Notes: generated from the sequence alone by a model not told the origin. A stretch of 64,000 nt of DNA from Lachnospiraceae bacterium (GCA_016282745.1 JAEELL010000146.1:124001-188000), one strand, 5' to 3'; positions 42,081-50,946 are shown, counted from the stretch's first letter. Program-made: numbers and translations.

Positions 42081-42404
42081 ATGCAGAAGATGTTTAAGAA
42101 ATTTAAAAATATGAAAAAGGTAATGAGCGTAGCAGTTATGGCTACAGCAATTGAAATGAGTCAGATGGCCAATGTTATGGCAGCTGATAGTTCGTCAGTA
42201 ACAAAGCCACTTAATAACTTGAAAACACTGGTAATTGCAATTATTGGTGCAATCGGTGTAATCATTCTTGCAAAGAATGTTATGGAGTTTGCACAGGCTT
42301 ATCAGGCACAGGACTCTTCAACAATGAATTCAGCACTTAAAGGAATTGTAGCCGGAGTAATGATGGCAGGTATTTCATCAGTGCTTTCAATTCTTGGATT
42401 CTAA
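42081..42404 (+). CDS. Maff2-family mobile-element membrane protein
   Basis: The protein is 107 aa. A signal-like start, VMAADSSSVTKPL after ~35 residues, then two hydrophobic spans (VIAIIGAIGVIILAKNVM and the Gly-rich VAGVMMAGISSVLSIL). Maff2 proteins look like VirB2-type pilins of the channel. It lies between VirD4 and VirB6 as in related elements. Confidence 0.8.
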   Translation: MQKMFKKFKNMKKVMSVAVMATAIEMSQMANVMAADSSSVTKPLNNLKTLVIAIIGAIGVIILAKNVMEFAQAYQAQDSSTMNSALKGIVAGVMMAGISSVLSILGF

Positions 42405-42424
42405 AGAAGGGAGGATGAAACATT

Positions 42425-43267
42425 ATGGATTTTTTCAGTCTTGGTGGAGTAATCCTAGATCTTTTAAAAACGGTTGTAGCATTTTGGAATGACAAGATTG
42501 GGTTGGTTTTTGACATGCTTGGGACCTCGCCAACATCTTTTAAAGATGGTGGACCTTGGAAAGTAGTCAGTAACTTAGAGCCTACATTTGTAGCTGTAGG
42601 CTCCAGTCTTGTAGTCCTATTCTTCGTTATCGGTTTTTGCTCGGAGAGTATTGATGTAAAAGAAGAAATGAGGTTTGAAACAATCCTTAGAATGCTTATG
42701 AGAATTGGCATTGCAGAATGGCTTGTATCAAACAACGTAACAATCATGAAAGCATTCTTTTCTACAGCAGGAAATCTGGTAAATGTGATAACCAATTCAG
42801 AATTTGAAGAACTGACTATTCCACAAGATATGCAAGATGTTATTGAAAATCTGGGATTCGGAGAGAGTTTAATCATGATGATCCTTGCAGTAATTATTTC
42901 ACTTGTAATAATCGTTTGCGGATTTATGTTGATATATACGGTTTACTTTAGATTTTTGAAAATCTTAGTTTTAGTACCATATGGTGCGATTGCATTTTCA
43001 ACTGTAAGCGGAAACAAAATGGTAAGTCACACCGCGACTACATATGCGAGATATTTCTTAAGCGTTGTACTTGAGGCAGTAACAATGGCTCTTGCAATTG
43101 TGGTGTGTAACGCATTCTTAAATGCAGGACTTCCGACATTTACAAGTGATTATGCTGATTGGACGAAAGCACTGATGTACATGTGCGAATTAACATTTGG
43201 TGTAGCTCTTACAGTCGGATCTGTTAAGGGTGCACAGAGTCTTACAAGTAAGGCACTTGGACTTTAA
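42425..43267 (+). CDS. virB6: VirB6/TrbL-type channel protein
   Basis: The protein is 280 aa with about five to six hydrophobic spans (~45-65, ~135-165, ~170-190, ~205-230, ~255-275). Multi-span proteins at this position form the mating channel of the inner membrane. AAGGGAGG precedes ATG 42425. Two palindromes follow the gene. Confidence 0.8.
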   Translation: MDFFSLGGVILDLLKTVVAFWNDKIGLVFDMLGTSPTSFKDGGPWKVVSNLEPTFVAVGSSLVVLFFVIGFCSESIDVKEEMRFETILRMLMRIGIAEWLVSNNVTIMKAFFSTAGNLVNVITNSEFEELTIPQDMQDVIENLGFGESLIMMILAVIISLVIIVCGFMLIYTVYFRFLKILVLVPYGAIAFSTVSGNKMVSHTATTYARYFLSVVLEAVTMALAIVVCNAFLNAGLPTFTSDYADWTKALMYMCELTFGVALTVGSVKGAQSLTSKALGL

Positions 43268-43346
43268 TTAGGATTATATATAGACCTAATGAGAAAACAA
43301 TTATTTAGCACAGAGGAAAGAAAACTAGGACTATATATAGTCCTAG
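43268..43346 (+). repeat. Twin 22-bp palindromes
   Basis: 43268-43289 is TTAGGATTATATATAGACCTAA (one mismatched pair within the stem). 43325-43346 is a perfect 22-bp palindrome (CTAGGACTATATATAGTCCTAG, given here by its arms CTAGGACTATA / TATAGTCCTAG). They share the centre TATATA and start 57 bases apart, just before prgI. They may be RNA hairpins or a DNA operator. Confidence 0.7.
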
Positions 43347-43360
43347 TGGAAAGGACAAAT

Positions 43361-43762
43361 ATGAATATTGAAATAAATAAAGATATTGAAAAATACAAAG
43401 AGACAGTCGTTATGGGACTGACTGCAAAGCAGCTTGTCTTTTCAATTATTTCTGTGGTGTTTGGAGCGGGGATTGTGCTTGCAACTTATAAGTATGTAGG
43501 ACTGACAGCGTCAGCCTACATTGCAATCCCTGTGGTTGCTCCGATAGCCATTAACGGCTTTTATACATATCAGGGAATGACTTTTAGGGAACTTTTTATT
43601 AGGAAAATGAATCTGATATTTCGGAATCCTAGACTTGGTTATGTATCAAAAGAGAGTGAGCAGACAATCAAACAGTTAAGAAAAGATGAGGAGATGAAAC
43701 GAAAGTTAGATGAAAAGAAAAAAAGAAAGAAAAAGCCAAAGGCAGAAAGGAAGAAAAGATGA
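43361..43762 (+). CDS. prgI: PrgI-family channel protein
   Basis: The protein is 133 aa. Two hydrophobic spans (~20-38 and ~48-66) and a Lys-rich C-terminus, matching PrgI/VirB3-like proteins that partner VirB4. ATG 43361 has a GAAAGGA site; a longer frame starting at 43289 would run through both palindromes and is unlikely. It overlaps virB4 by four bases. Confidence 0.8.
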   Translation: MNIEINKDIEKYKETVVMGLTAKQLVFSIISVVFGAGIVLATYKYVGLTASAYIAIPVVAPIAINGFYTYQGMTFRELFIRKMNLIFRNPRLGYVSKESEQTIKQLRKDEEMKRKLDEKKKRKKKPKAERKKR

Positions 43763-46128
43763 TTTTATTTAAAGATAAATTTAGTGAACTAAAAAAGTGC
43801 TCTGAACCATTGTATAAGACACCAAAGTCTGTACAGGAAGCAGTTGAGATTATGAAAGTATCTGAGAATGGAATCTTTCAGGTGGGACCAAATAGATACT
43901 CAAAGACTTACAGATTCAGTGATGTAAATTATGCTACGAGAACAGAAGAAGAGCAGGAAGGATTCTTTACCAGATATTGTAAAGTTCTTAATTCTTTTGA
44001 CTGTAGTTTTTCAATTACAGTTAATAACAAGAACAGAGATATGGAAAAACTTCGGGAAGAGATTCTTCTTGATGAATCAAAAAGAGATGGATTTAGTTCC
44101 ATGCGTGGAAGTTATAACAATGTTATTGAACACAACATTGTAGAGGGCAAACAGGGAATTGAACAGGAAAGATATATCACTATCTCTGTGGAGAGAAATA
44201 ACTTTGAAGATGCAAAGTCACAGTTTGCAACAATTGAGTCAAACGTGCTGAAGTCATTTGGAACACTTGGCTCATCATTGGTTCCGCTAAGCGGAAATGA
44301 AAGATTAAAAGTACTTCATGATTTCTACAGACTTGGAAGAGAAGAAGAATTTACTTTTGATATAAGAGAAGGAAAGAAAACAGGAACAGATTTTATTAAT
44401 GAAATTTGTAATAGCAGCTTAAAGTTTAATAAAGACTACTATGAGGATGAAACCTATGTTAGAAAAGTTATTTACATTAAGAAGTATCCTACATATCTTT
44501 CAGATAGATTCTTTACAGAACTGACTTCTCTTCCAGTACATTCAATTACAACAATTGATGTAGTTCCGGTACCAAAAGATATCACTATGAAAATTCTTCA
44601 GAAGAAGTATTTGGGAATTGAATCTGAAATAATCAGACAGCAGAGAACACGTAACAGAAACAATGATTTTTCATCAGATATTTCATACAACACCAAAGTA
44701 CAGAAAATGAGTGTGCAGAAGATGATGGATGATGTCAGGGAGAATGATGAAAGTCTGTTCTTTGTCGGAGTAACGATGGTCATTATGGGGAAGGACAAAG
44801 AAGAACTTAATAGCGTTATGGAAACTGTGCAGACCATTGCAAGAAGTAGCGGCTGTGCTATTGATACTTGCGACTACAGACAGAGGGAAGCTCTTAATAC
44901 AACACTACCTATTGGTGTTAGGCAAATTGAAACAATGAGAACAATGCTTACACAAAGTCTTGCAGTACTGATGCCTTTTAATGTACAGGAACTATGTGAT
45001 AGGAACGGTATTTATTACGGTATCAATCAGGTCTCAAAAAATATCATTGTAGGGAACAGAAAGAAACTTCTTAACGGTAATGGTTTTATTTTTGGTGTTT
45101 CCGGTGCAGGTAAATCATTCCAGGCAAAGATGGAAATGGGTTCAGTATTGCTCTCTACAGATGATGATGTAATCGTAGTGGACCCAATGCACGAATACGA
45201 AGATTTAACTAAGAAATACAAGGGAACTTACGTTAATATCTCAACCAACACGAAGAACTATATCAATCCTATGGACATGGATGTATGGAATCTTGATCCG
45301 CTGGATTCAAAAGGCTGGGTGAGAGATAAATGTCAGCTGATGCTTAGTATCTGCGAACAGATTATGGGTGAGATTAGTGCACAGCAGCGTTCTATTATTT
45401 CTCGTTGCGTTAAGGACTTGTACATGGAGATTGCAAGGAGTAAAGAAAAGTATATTCCAATGATGGAAGACCTTTACAATAAACTTCTGGAACAGGAAGA
45501 ACCAGAGGCAAGGGATGTGGCTCTTGGCCTTGAAATCTTCGTGACAGGAGCTCTTAATATCTTCAATCATCAGACAAATGTAGACGTAGATGACAGATTT
45601 ATTGTTTACGGAATCAGAGACCTTGGAGAGTCACTTGCTCCACTTGCTATGTTAGTTATGCTTGAAGCAATTCAGCAGAAGATTATCGAAAATGGAGAAG
45701 AGGGAAGATCTACTTGGCTTTATGTGGACGAAGTGCACGTGCTTTTGCGTTCTCCTTTTAGTACAGACTACTTACAGCAGATGTGGAAGAAGGTAAGAAA
45801 GCAGGGTGGACTTTGTACCGGTATTACTCAGAACATCATAGATGTACTTAGAAGTGAGACGGCAACAACAATGCTTTCAAACTCGGCTTTTGTATTATTA
45901 CTTAATCAGTCGAGCAAGGATATTGAAAAGATTACAGAGGCGTTGGAGATAAGTCCCGAGCAACTTAATTATGTGATCGATAGTCCTTCAGGAACCGGGT
46001 TGCTTAGATTTGGAAAGAAGATAGTGCCGTTTGATAATACGGTTGAGAAGGGCAGTGAGTTGTATAATCTTTATAATACAAATATGTATGAGAAGATGGA
46101 GAAAAATAGAATGAATAATAAACAATAA
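43759..46128 (+). CDS. virB4: VirB4-type ATPase
   Basis: The protein is 789 aa. The N-terminal half is the CagE/TrbE-like domain; the C-terminal half holds Walker A FGVSGAGKSF (~446) and Walker B WLYVDEVHVLL (~652). It powers assembly and action of the mating channel. A terminator follows, so the transfer operon ends here before the inserted SMEK gene. Confidence 0.92.
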   Translation: MILFKDKFSELKKCSEPLYKTPKSVQEAVEIMKVSENGIFQVGPNRYSKTYRFSDVNYATRTEEEQEGFFTRYCKVLNSFDCSFSITVNNKNRDMEKLREEILLDESKRDGFSSMRGSYNNVIEHNIVEGKQGIEQERYITISVERNNFEDAKSQFATIESNVLKSFGTLGSSLVPLSGNERLKVLHDFYRLGREEEFTFDIREGKKTGTDFINEICNSSLKFNKDYYEDETYVRKVIYIKKYPTYLSDRFFTELTSLPVHSITTIDVVPVPKDITMKILQKKYLGIESEIIRQQRTRNRNNDFSSDISYNTKVQKMSVQKMMDDVRENDESLFFVGVTMVIMGKDKEELNSVMETVQTIARSSGCAIDTCDYRQREALNTTLPIGVRQIETMRTMLTQSLAVLMPFNVQELCDRNGIYYGINQVSKNIIVGNRKKLLNGNGFIFGVSGAGKSFQAKMEMGSVLLSTDDDVIVVDPMHEYEDLTKKYKGTYVNISTNTKNYINPMDMDVWNLDPLDSKGWVRDKCQLMLSICEQIMGEISAQQRSIISRCVKDLYMEIARSKEKYIPMMEDLYNKLLEQEEPEARDVALGLEIFVTGALNIFNHQTNVDVDDRFIVYGIRDLGESLAPLAMLVMLEAIQQKIIENGEEGRSTWLYVDEVHVLLRSPFSTDYLQQMWKKVRKQGGLCTGITQNIIDVLRSETATTMLSNSAFVLLLNQSSKDIEKITEALEISPEQLNYVIDSPSGTGLLRFGKKIVPFDNTVEKGSELYNLYNTNMYEKMEKNRMNNKQ

Positions 46129-46151
46129 ATATAATACTTGTATTGATTGAG

Positions 46152-46185
46152 TGCTCTGGATGTTTAATAATTCAGAGCATTTTTT
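46152..46185 (+). terminator. Rho-independent terminator
   Basis: TGCTCTG pairs with CAGAGCA around a loop, followed by six Ts. It ends the virD4-virB4 transcript. Confidence 0.85.
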
Positions 46186-46199
46186 GGCCAAAAATGATT

Positions 46200-46228
46200 T
46201 TGTTAGAAAAGGGTTAATATGATAATAT
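46200..46228 (+). promoter_or_regulatory. Promoter for the SMEK gene
   Basis: TTGTTA, 17 bases, then TAATAT. A small hairpin (TTTTGAG / CTCAAA) follows near 46234-46253. The gene therefore has its own transcription signal within the transfer region. Confidence 0.55.
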
Positions 46229-46276
46229 ATATTTTGAGGTTTTTAGACTCAAATATATTTATTTCGAGGAGGTAAT

Positions 46277-47239
46277 ATGCCTTTATTACGTGAACAGAAT
46301 ATAAAATATATAATTGAAAAATTAGCTCTTCTTCAATATATTGTAAGATTGTCAAATAAACAACAACTATATGATTCTGCTAAAGAACTTGAAGATTTTT
46401 GTATGGGATTATTAAATAAGATAAATGATTGGAATTTAAAAAATCTTAATAATGAAAATCCCAATAACCCTATTATTGATTTGAGTGATGAAGTAAATAA
46501 AGTTGCGATTCAAGTTACATCGGATAAGAGTGGAAATAAGGTTAAAGAAACGGTTACGGCCTTTGTAGAAAAACAATTACAGAATACATATTCAAGATTG
46601 ATTATCTTGATTTTAGTGCAAAAGCAAGATAGATATTCATTGATGCTACCGCAAACATTTAATTTTTCACAGAAAAATGATATATGGGATTATAGTGATT
46701 TAATATCTAAAATTAAAGGTTTACCACCAGAAAAGATAATCGATATTAAAAATTATATTGAAATAGAATTTCCAACATCAGAATGTAAAATAGACTATGA
46801 AAAATTAGATAGGTTTAAAAAAATAATAAATCAGATTCAAAATGGACATGAGGATGAAATTAAGTTGGAAATAGAAATACTGTGTTCGCAAAAGACAAAA
46901 GAAGAATACTTTGAATTGATAGAGCTGTTAAATAGGCAGGTGGAATGCAGAGATTTTCTTGAGGAATATGTAAATATTTTATTATCAATATTAAGTGAAG
47001 AATCATGGAAGAAAGATGAATTTGAAATTCTTATGGCGGAATCAGAACAATATGATAATTACGAGCAACTGTATGAGTTTTGTGATGAGTATTCAATAAT
47101 TGTATCATTGCCTTATGATGCTAATATAACGAAGTGCATTTCATATAGGGTTGAGCATAAGGCATTGATTGAACGTGAAAACGAGATTATAAAAAAAAGA
47201 AAAGAATTGGTGGAATTGATTAAGCAAGAAATGAAGTGA
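46277..47239 (+). CDS. SMEK-domain protein, likely defence effector
   Basis: The protein is 320 aa. The N-terminal ~150 residues match the SMEK pattern: REQNIKYIIEKLALLQYIV, LNKINDWNLKNLN, then IDLSDEVNKVAIQVTSDKSGNKVKET. The D...IQVT core is the signature of a PD-(D/E)XK-like nuclease fold. The C-terminal half is helical with no name. SMEK proteins are often found in defence loci. It is AT-rich and sits between a terminator and the hydrolase gene, so it looks like an inserted cargo gene. Confidence 0.7.
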   Translation: MPLLREQNIKYIIEKLALLQYIVRLSNKQQLYDSAKELEDFCMGLLNKINDWNLKNLNNENPNNPIIDLSDEVNKVAIQVTSDKSGNKVKETVTAFVEKQLQNTYSRLIILILVQKQDRYSLMLPQTFNFSQKNDIWDYSDLISKIKGLPPEKIIDIKNYIEIEFPTSECKIDYEKLDRFKKIINQIQNGHEDEIKLEIEILCSQKTKEEYFELIELLNRQVECRDFLEEYVNILLSILSEESWKKDEFEILMAESEQYDNYEQLYEFCDEYSIIVSLPYDANITKCISYRVEHKALIERENEIIKKRKELVELIKQEMK

Positions 47240-47363
47240 TTTTTTGTGTATTAAAAAAATATGATTAAGAAAATGTCATTTTAAGGGAATTAGAATAGAC
47301 TGAAAACAATCGATACTCCTAACAATTTAAACAAATATAAATCATTTTCTTAATGATGATATA

Positions 47364-47441
47364 CATCGCGTTTCAAAGTGGGATATCATCACTCTCACGG
47401 TAAAAAATCGTAAAAAAACACACAACCAGTGTAGAGACAAT
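47364..47441 (+). repeat. 78-bp upstream repeat, copy 2
   Basis: It matches 28911-28988 at 70 of 78 positions. It ends after GAGACA (47434-47439), which lies 17 bases before TATAAT (47457-47462). In this copy TGATGATAT is inverted as ATATCATCA across the first part of the repeat. The copy belongs to the promoter of the hydrolase gene at 47562. Confidence 0.75.
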
Positions 47442-47471
47442 ACAATTGAATAAAGATATAATAACATCATA

Positions 47472-47526
47472 GAAAATGTCTAATTGAACCGCGGGTTATC
47501 CGCGCTATTAGGCATTTTCTTTTTTT
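47472..47526 (+). terminator. Branched terminator hairpin between promoter and gene
   Basis: GAAAATGTCTAAT pairs with ATTAGGCATTTTC (one G-U), enclosing a second stem CGCGG / CCGCG, then seven Ts. It begins about ten bases after the TATAAT of the promoter, so a transcript for the hydrolase gene must pass it. It may act as an attenuator or simply end read-through. Confidence 0.75.
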
Positions 47527-47561
47527 GCTTTTTTACGGAGAAAAGGAGTGATGTTTTATTA

Positions 47562-49310
47562 ATGGATATCAAAAAAGAAGATACAAAAGAAAAGGTTGTT
47601 CATAGGCAACGTGATCGAACGATTAGTAAAAAAGGCGGCTCAACAATTAAGAAGTTTGGAAGAAAGTCAAAGTCAGCTGTTGGTGCTGGAGCAGTTTTAG
47701 GTGCTGATAAGATCTCAGATTATGTTGAAGGTGGAGAAGATATCAAAGCTGTTGCAGGTCTTGAGAAAGATGTGGCAGTAGGTACTGCGTCAAGGATTAA
47801 AAAGACTAAAGATGTTGTGTCAAGGATTCGCAAGAGACCGGAAATTAATCAGAAACAATTGTCAAATATGGCAGGAAGAAAGATTAAGAAAAAAGGTAAA
47901 CAGATGGCGAAAAAGACTGCCAAGAAATCTACCAAAAAGGTTGCCAAGAAAGCGTCCAAGAAGATTGCAAAAGATACGACGAAGGAAGCAACAAAGATTG
48001 CAACTAAAGTTGGAGTAAAAGCAGGTACGACAATTGCCGGAACTGCTGGAGGTCCATATGGCATAGCAATCGGTTACGCTGCAGGAGAAGTGGCAGGGCA
48101 AGTTATTGATTACAAATTTTATCAGGCGGAGAAGAGAATCAGGATTCTTAAATACTTGGGAGATAGGCTGAATGAACCTGATAAGCAAAAGGATAATTTA
48201 TTCAAATTGGTAAAAGATTTAATAGTTCACAAAGTTGTTTTTGTTGCGAGAAAAGTTGTTGCTTTTCTTCTGCCGATGATATTACCGGTAATCTTAATTA
48301 TAGTTACCGCGGGAGCATTAACCGGTGCTGTTGTTGCGGTGGCTTATAATTCGCCTATTGCATTTTTGCTTCCACCGTTGGAAGGTGATGAAACAGTCAG
48401 AAGCGTTACAGCTTCCTATATGATGAATTTCAAATCTGAGATTAACAAGTTGGCTAATGAGCACAAAGATGCTGATGCAGGAGAGATTGTTTATGTCGAT
48501 TATGAGGGCGCAGGACAACCAGACAATTATATGGATATTATGGTCGTTTACATGGTCAAATATGGTTACGGAAATACAGCTATTGAAATGAATGATGAAA
48601 ACAAAAACAATCTGAAATCGGTGTTTGATGATATGTGCAAATATACAACTGAGATTGTTACGAAGACCAAGGGTAAAGGTAAAAAGAAAAAGACCACAAA
48701 GACTCTTAAGGTTAAGGTGACGCTGAAGACATACGCTGAAATGGCAGATGAGTATAAGTTTACCGATGATCAAAGGGAAATGCTTGCAGACATTATGACT
48801 ATGGTTAAGGCAACTCAAACAAACCCTATAAGTGGAAGTGTTGGTACTGATTCGAGAAGCGAATTATCCGAAAAAGAAATCAAGAAGATAACAGACAAGA
48901 TTTCAGATCCGCAGGCAAAGAATGTTTGTACATTTGCATTAACAAAAGTTGGTTATCCTTACAGTCAGCCGAAACGTGATTCCGGAGATTATTTTGATTG
49001 TAGTAGTTTGGCATTTTATTCATGGAAGAATGGCGGAGTAAGCATGATTTATGGTGATTCCAATGTTGCAGCTGCAGAGGCTCAATATTGTGCAAAGAAT
49101 GGAACTGTTGTTTCTGAATCAGAAATGAAACCGGGAGATTTGATTTTTTATTCGTTCCAGCATAATGACCGTTACAAAAATATTAGTCATGTAGCTATTT
49201 ACGTGGGTGATGGAAAAATCGTTGAAGCTGGTAGTGAAAGCACAGGTGTTATTTACAGAGATTATTACAATAGCGGATTGGTTATGATAGGACGACCGGT
49301 TAAAAAATAG
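47562..49310 (+). CDS. VirB1-like NlpC/P60 cell-wall hydrolase
   Basis: The protein is 582 aa. A basic, Lys/Ala-rich N-terminal ~170 residues (KKTAKKSTKKVAKKASKK) is followed by a membrane span (~240-270, LPMILPVILIIVTAGALTG) and a C-terminal NlpC/P60 domain (~460-582) with catalytic Cys in FDCSSLAFYSW and His in SHVAIYVGDG. It opens peptidoglycan for the channel. ATG 47562 has AAAAGGAG 13 bases upstream; a longer in-frame ATG at 47484 lies inside the terminator hairpin. Its promoter shares the 78-bp repeat with the CAP gene. Confidence 0.85.
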   Translation: MDIKKEDTKEKVVHRQRDRTISKKGGSTIKKFGRKSKSAVGAGAVLGADKISDYVEGGEDIKAVAGLEKDVAVGTASRIKKTKDVVSRIRKRPEINQKQLSNMAGRKIKKKGKQMAKKTAKKSTKKVAKKASKKIAKDTTKEATKIATKVGVKAGTTIAGTAGGPYGIAIGYAAGEVAGQVIDYKFYQAEKRIRILKYLGDRLNEPDKQKDNLFKLVKDLIVHKVVFVARKVVAFLLPMILPVILIIVTAGALTGAVVAVAYNSPIAFLLPPLEGDETVRSVTASYMMNFKSEINKLANEHKDADAGEIVYVDYEGAGQPDNYMDIMVVYMVKYGYGNTAIEMNDENKNNLKSVFDDMCKYTTEIVTKTKGKGKKKKTTKTLKVKVTLKTYAEMADEYKFTDDQREMLADIMTMVKATQTNPISGSVGTDSRSELSEKEIKKITDKISDPQAKNVCTFALTKVGYPYSQPKRDSGDYFDCSSLAFYSWKNGGVSMIYGDSNVAAAEAQYCAKNGTVVSESEMKPGDLIFYSFQHNDRYKNISHVAIYVGDGKIVEAGSESTGVIYRDYYNSGLVMIGRPVKK

Positions 49311-49325
49311 AAGGGATGTGATTAG

Positions 49326-49514
49326 GTGAGATACGAAATAGAGGTTAAAGAAGAGCTCTCAAGAATTGTCAAAGTTAAAGCAGACAACTTGGCGGATGCA
49401 GTCAGCAAGGTTGAAGAAATGTACAAGTCATGTGCAATAGTTTTGGACGAAGACGATTTTAAAGGAGTAAAAATTGAACCATGCGATAATTTAAAACTTG
49501 CAAATATAAGATAA
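49326..49514 (+). CDS. DpnD/PcfM-like small protein
   Basis: The protein is 62 aa. RYEIEVKEELSRIVKVKADN and the VLDEDDFKGVKIEP end match the DpnD/PcfM family of conjugative elements and type II restriction loci; its function is unknown. GTG 49326 is preceded by a GGGATGTG region. It follows the hydrolase by 15 bases. Confidence 0.75.
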   Translation: MRYEIEVKEELSRIVKVKADNLADAVSKVEEMYKSCAIVLDEDDFKGVKIEPCDNLKLANIR

Positions 49515-49528
49515 GGAGGATAGTGAAA

Positions 49529-50185
49529 ATGAATATCAAAATTAAAGTTAACAGAACAAATAAAGAAGACTGGAGCGTTAAAGCTTACGTATCAATTGTA
49601 TTTGATGAAAAGTTTAAAGTGACAGGAATTAGCATTAGAGAAAACAGCAGAGGAAATCTGTTTGTGTCGATGCCAAGTTACAGAACTAATGAGGTGAAGA
49701 GTGATGGGACTCAGGTATATAAGCAGTTTTGCCACCCGGTAACAAAGGAATTCAACAAAGAACTGTCGGAAGGCATATTGCAGGCTTATAGGGAAGGATT
49801 AGAGGAGATGGAAATGCAATCTGGAACGGATGAATTGTCGTTTTACATTAAGCCCTATCCTTTGAACGAGAAATATGGAAATGTGGAGGCGTTAGTAACA
49901 GTGATCTTTAACATGAAGTTTGCTGTAAATGCAATAAAGATTGTGAATGGAAAGAATGGAAAGTTCATTGCAATGCCGTCACAGTTGAAGAATAATTCCG
50001 GTACAGAGGATGAGTATGTGGACTTGTGTTACCCAGTGACAAGGGAATTTAGGGATTTGTTATATGAGAATATTTTCAAGGCTTTGGATTATGAGAAAAC
50101 AGAAAATGTAAGCGGAAGAAATTATAAAGATATTGCAAAATTAGTTGAGGAGACAGCAGAGAAAGTTAGTCTGCCGTTTAAGTAA
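49529..50185 (+). CDS. Protein with two tandem SpoVG domains
   Basis: The protein is 218 aa. Two copies of the SpoVG pattern are present: KAYVSIVFDEKFKVTGISIRE...SMPSYRTN...CHPVTKEF (~15-75) and NVEALVTVIFNMKFAVNAIKIVNG...AMPSQLKN...CYPVTREF (~110-165). Single-domain SpoVG proteins are DNA/RNA-binding regulators. Here a fusion could act as an intramolecular dimer. AAGGAGG precedes ATG 49529 (an in-frame GTG at 49523 is too close). Confidence 0.75.
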   Translation: MNIKIKVNRTNKEDWSVKAYVSIVFDEKFKVTGISIRENSRGNLFVSMPSYRTNEVKSDGTQVYKQFCHPVTKEFNKELSEGILQAYREGLEEMEMQSGTDELSFYIKPYPLNEKYGNVEALVTVIFNMKFAVNAIKIVNGKNGKFIAMPSQLKNNSGTEDEYVDLCYPVTREFRDLLYENIFKALDYEKTENVSGRNYKDIAKLVEETAEKVSLPFK

Positions 50186-50202
50186 GGAAGGAGGTACATT
50201 CT

Positions 50203-50703
50203 ATGGAGAAAAACATTTGCGTTTTATTTAGAAGTGATGAATATACAGATTATGAGGCAAAAAAGAGAATAATTGATATGATGAAATTTATTGATCCAAA
50301 GAAATATATGCGAATTAGAATCTATAATGATTTGTTACCAGATGACGGAATTGTGGGAGAAGGAATATGTCGAGAGTTTATTCTGAGGTTTGTCTGTGAA
50401 AATCTTTATACGACTGAAAAAATCTATGTAAGTTCAATTATGGATATTTCACATGATATGACGGAAATAAACATTTTTGTTGCATTGATGTATTTGTTTG
50501 GGATTGAGATTTACTCCACGGATGAAGAAGATAAGTTATATCCTGATGAAATCTATCTTGATGGAATTAGGAACTTTATGAAAGAAAGACTCAATGATGA
50601 AAATATTGATTTTTCAAACGTTGAAGATGAAAAGCAAATATGTGTTATTAAAGTTGTATGGGATGTAATTATGCATATGTGGGAAGAGTTTAGGAAATAT
50701 TAG
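50203..50703 (+). CDS. Protein of unknown function, faintly recombinase-like
   Basis: The protein is 166 aa, soluble, acidic. The N-terminal half (ICVLFRSDEYTDYEAKKRIIDMM, later SIMDISHDMTEINIFVALMYLFGIEIYS) has the rhythm of a serine-recombinase domain, but the Arg/Ser active residues are missing, so a degenerate relative or an unrelated fold is possible. AAGGAGG precedes ATG 50203. A terminator follows. Confidence 0.45.
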   Translation: MEKNICVLFRSDEYTDYEAKKRIIDMMKFIDPKKYMRIRIYNDLLPDDGIVGEGICREFILRFVCENLYTTEKIYVSSIMDISHDMTEINIFVALMYLFGIEIYSTDEEDKLYPDEIYLDGIRNFMKERLNDENIDFSNVEDEKQICVIKVVWDVIMHMWEEFRKY

Positions 50704-50708
50704 GTGTT

Positions 50709-50741
50709 AAAGGGCGTCTGACGGAGGTTGGACGCTTTTTT
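50709..50741 (+). terminator. Rho-independent terminator
   Basis: GCGTC (50714) pairs with GACGC (50731) with flanking GG/TT contacts, followed by six Ts. It ends the transfer-associated genes at the edge of the defence block. Confidence 0.75.
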
Positions 50742-50789
50742 AAAGTATTGATATAAAGATAGTACAAGAAGAACGGTTTTAAATAAGAT

Positions 50790-50839
50790 GGGTGGCCTAC
50801 TCTTTTCCTCTTTTTCCTCTTTTTCGTGGGTGGCCTACT
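50790..50839 (+). repeat. 12-bp direct repeat around a pyrimidine-rich core
   Basis: GGGTGGCCTACT occurs at 50790-50801 and 50828-50839. The core between consists of CTTTTCCTC and TTTTTCCTC tandem units. The gap 50742-51064 otherwise holds no gene that I can support. Confidence 0.6.
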
Positions 50840-50946
50840 AAAATGTAGTCCGAATAAAGGGACAGATGGAATGTTAATATTTAAATAGAAACTATTTTAG
50901 GAAAGTTACCATATATTTTGTTAATAATTTAACAGTCATCGAAATG

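Noticed and set aside
43289-43360. N-terminal extension of PrgI
   Set aside because: It would place both palindromes in coding sequence; ATG 43361 has a site and gives normal family length.
47484-47561. N-terminal extension of the hydrolase
   Set aside because: The extra codons lie inside the terminator hairpin and give a Phe-rich artefact.
50790-50839. CRISPR-like repeat pair near BREX
   Set aside because: There are only two copies, with a tandem pyrimidine core instead of a unique spacer, and no cas genes in the window.
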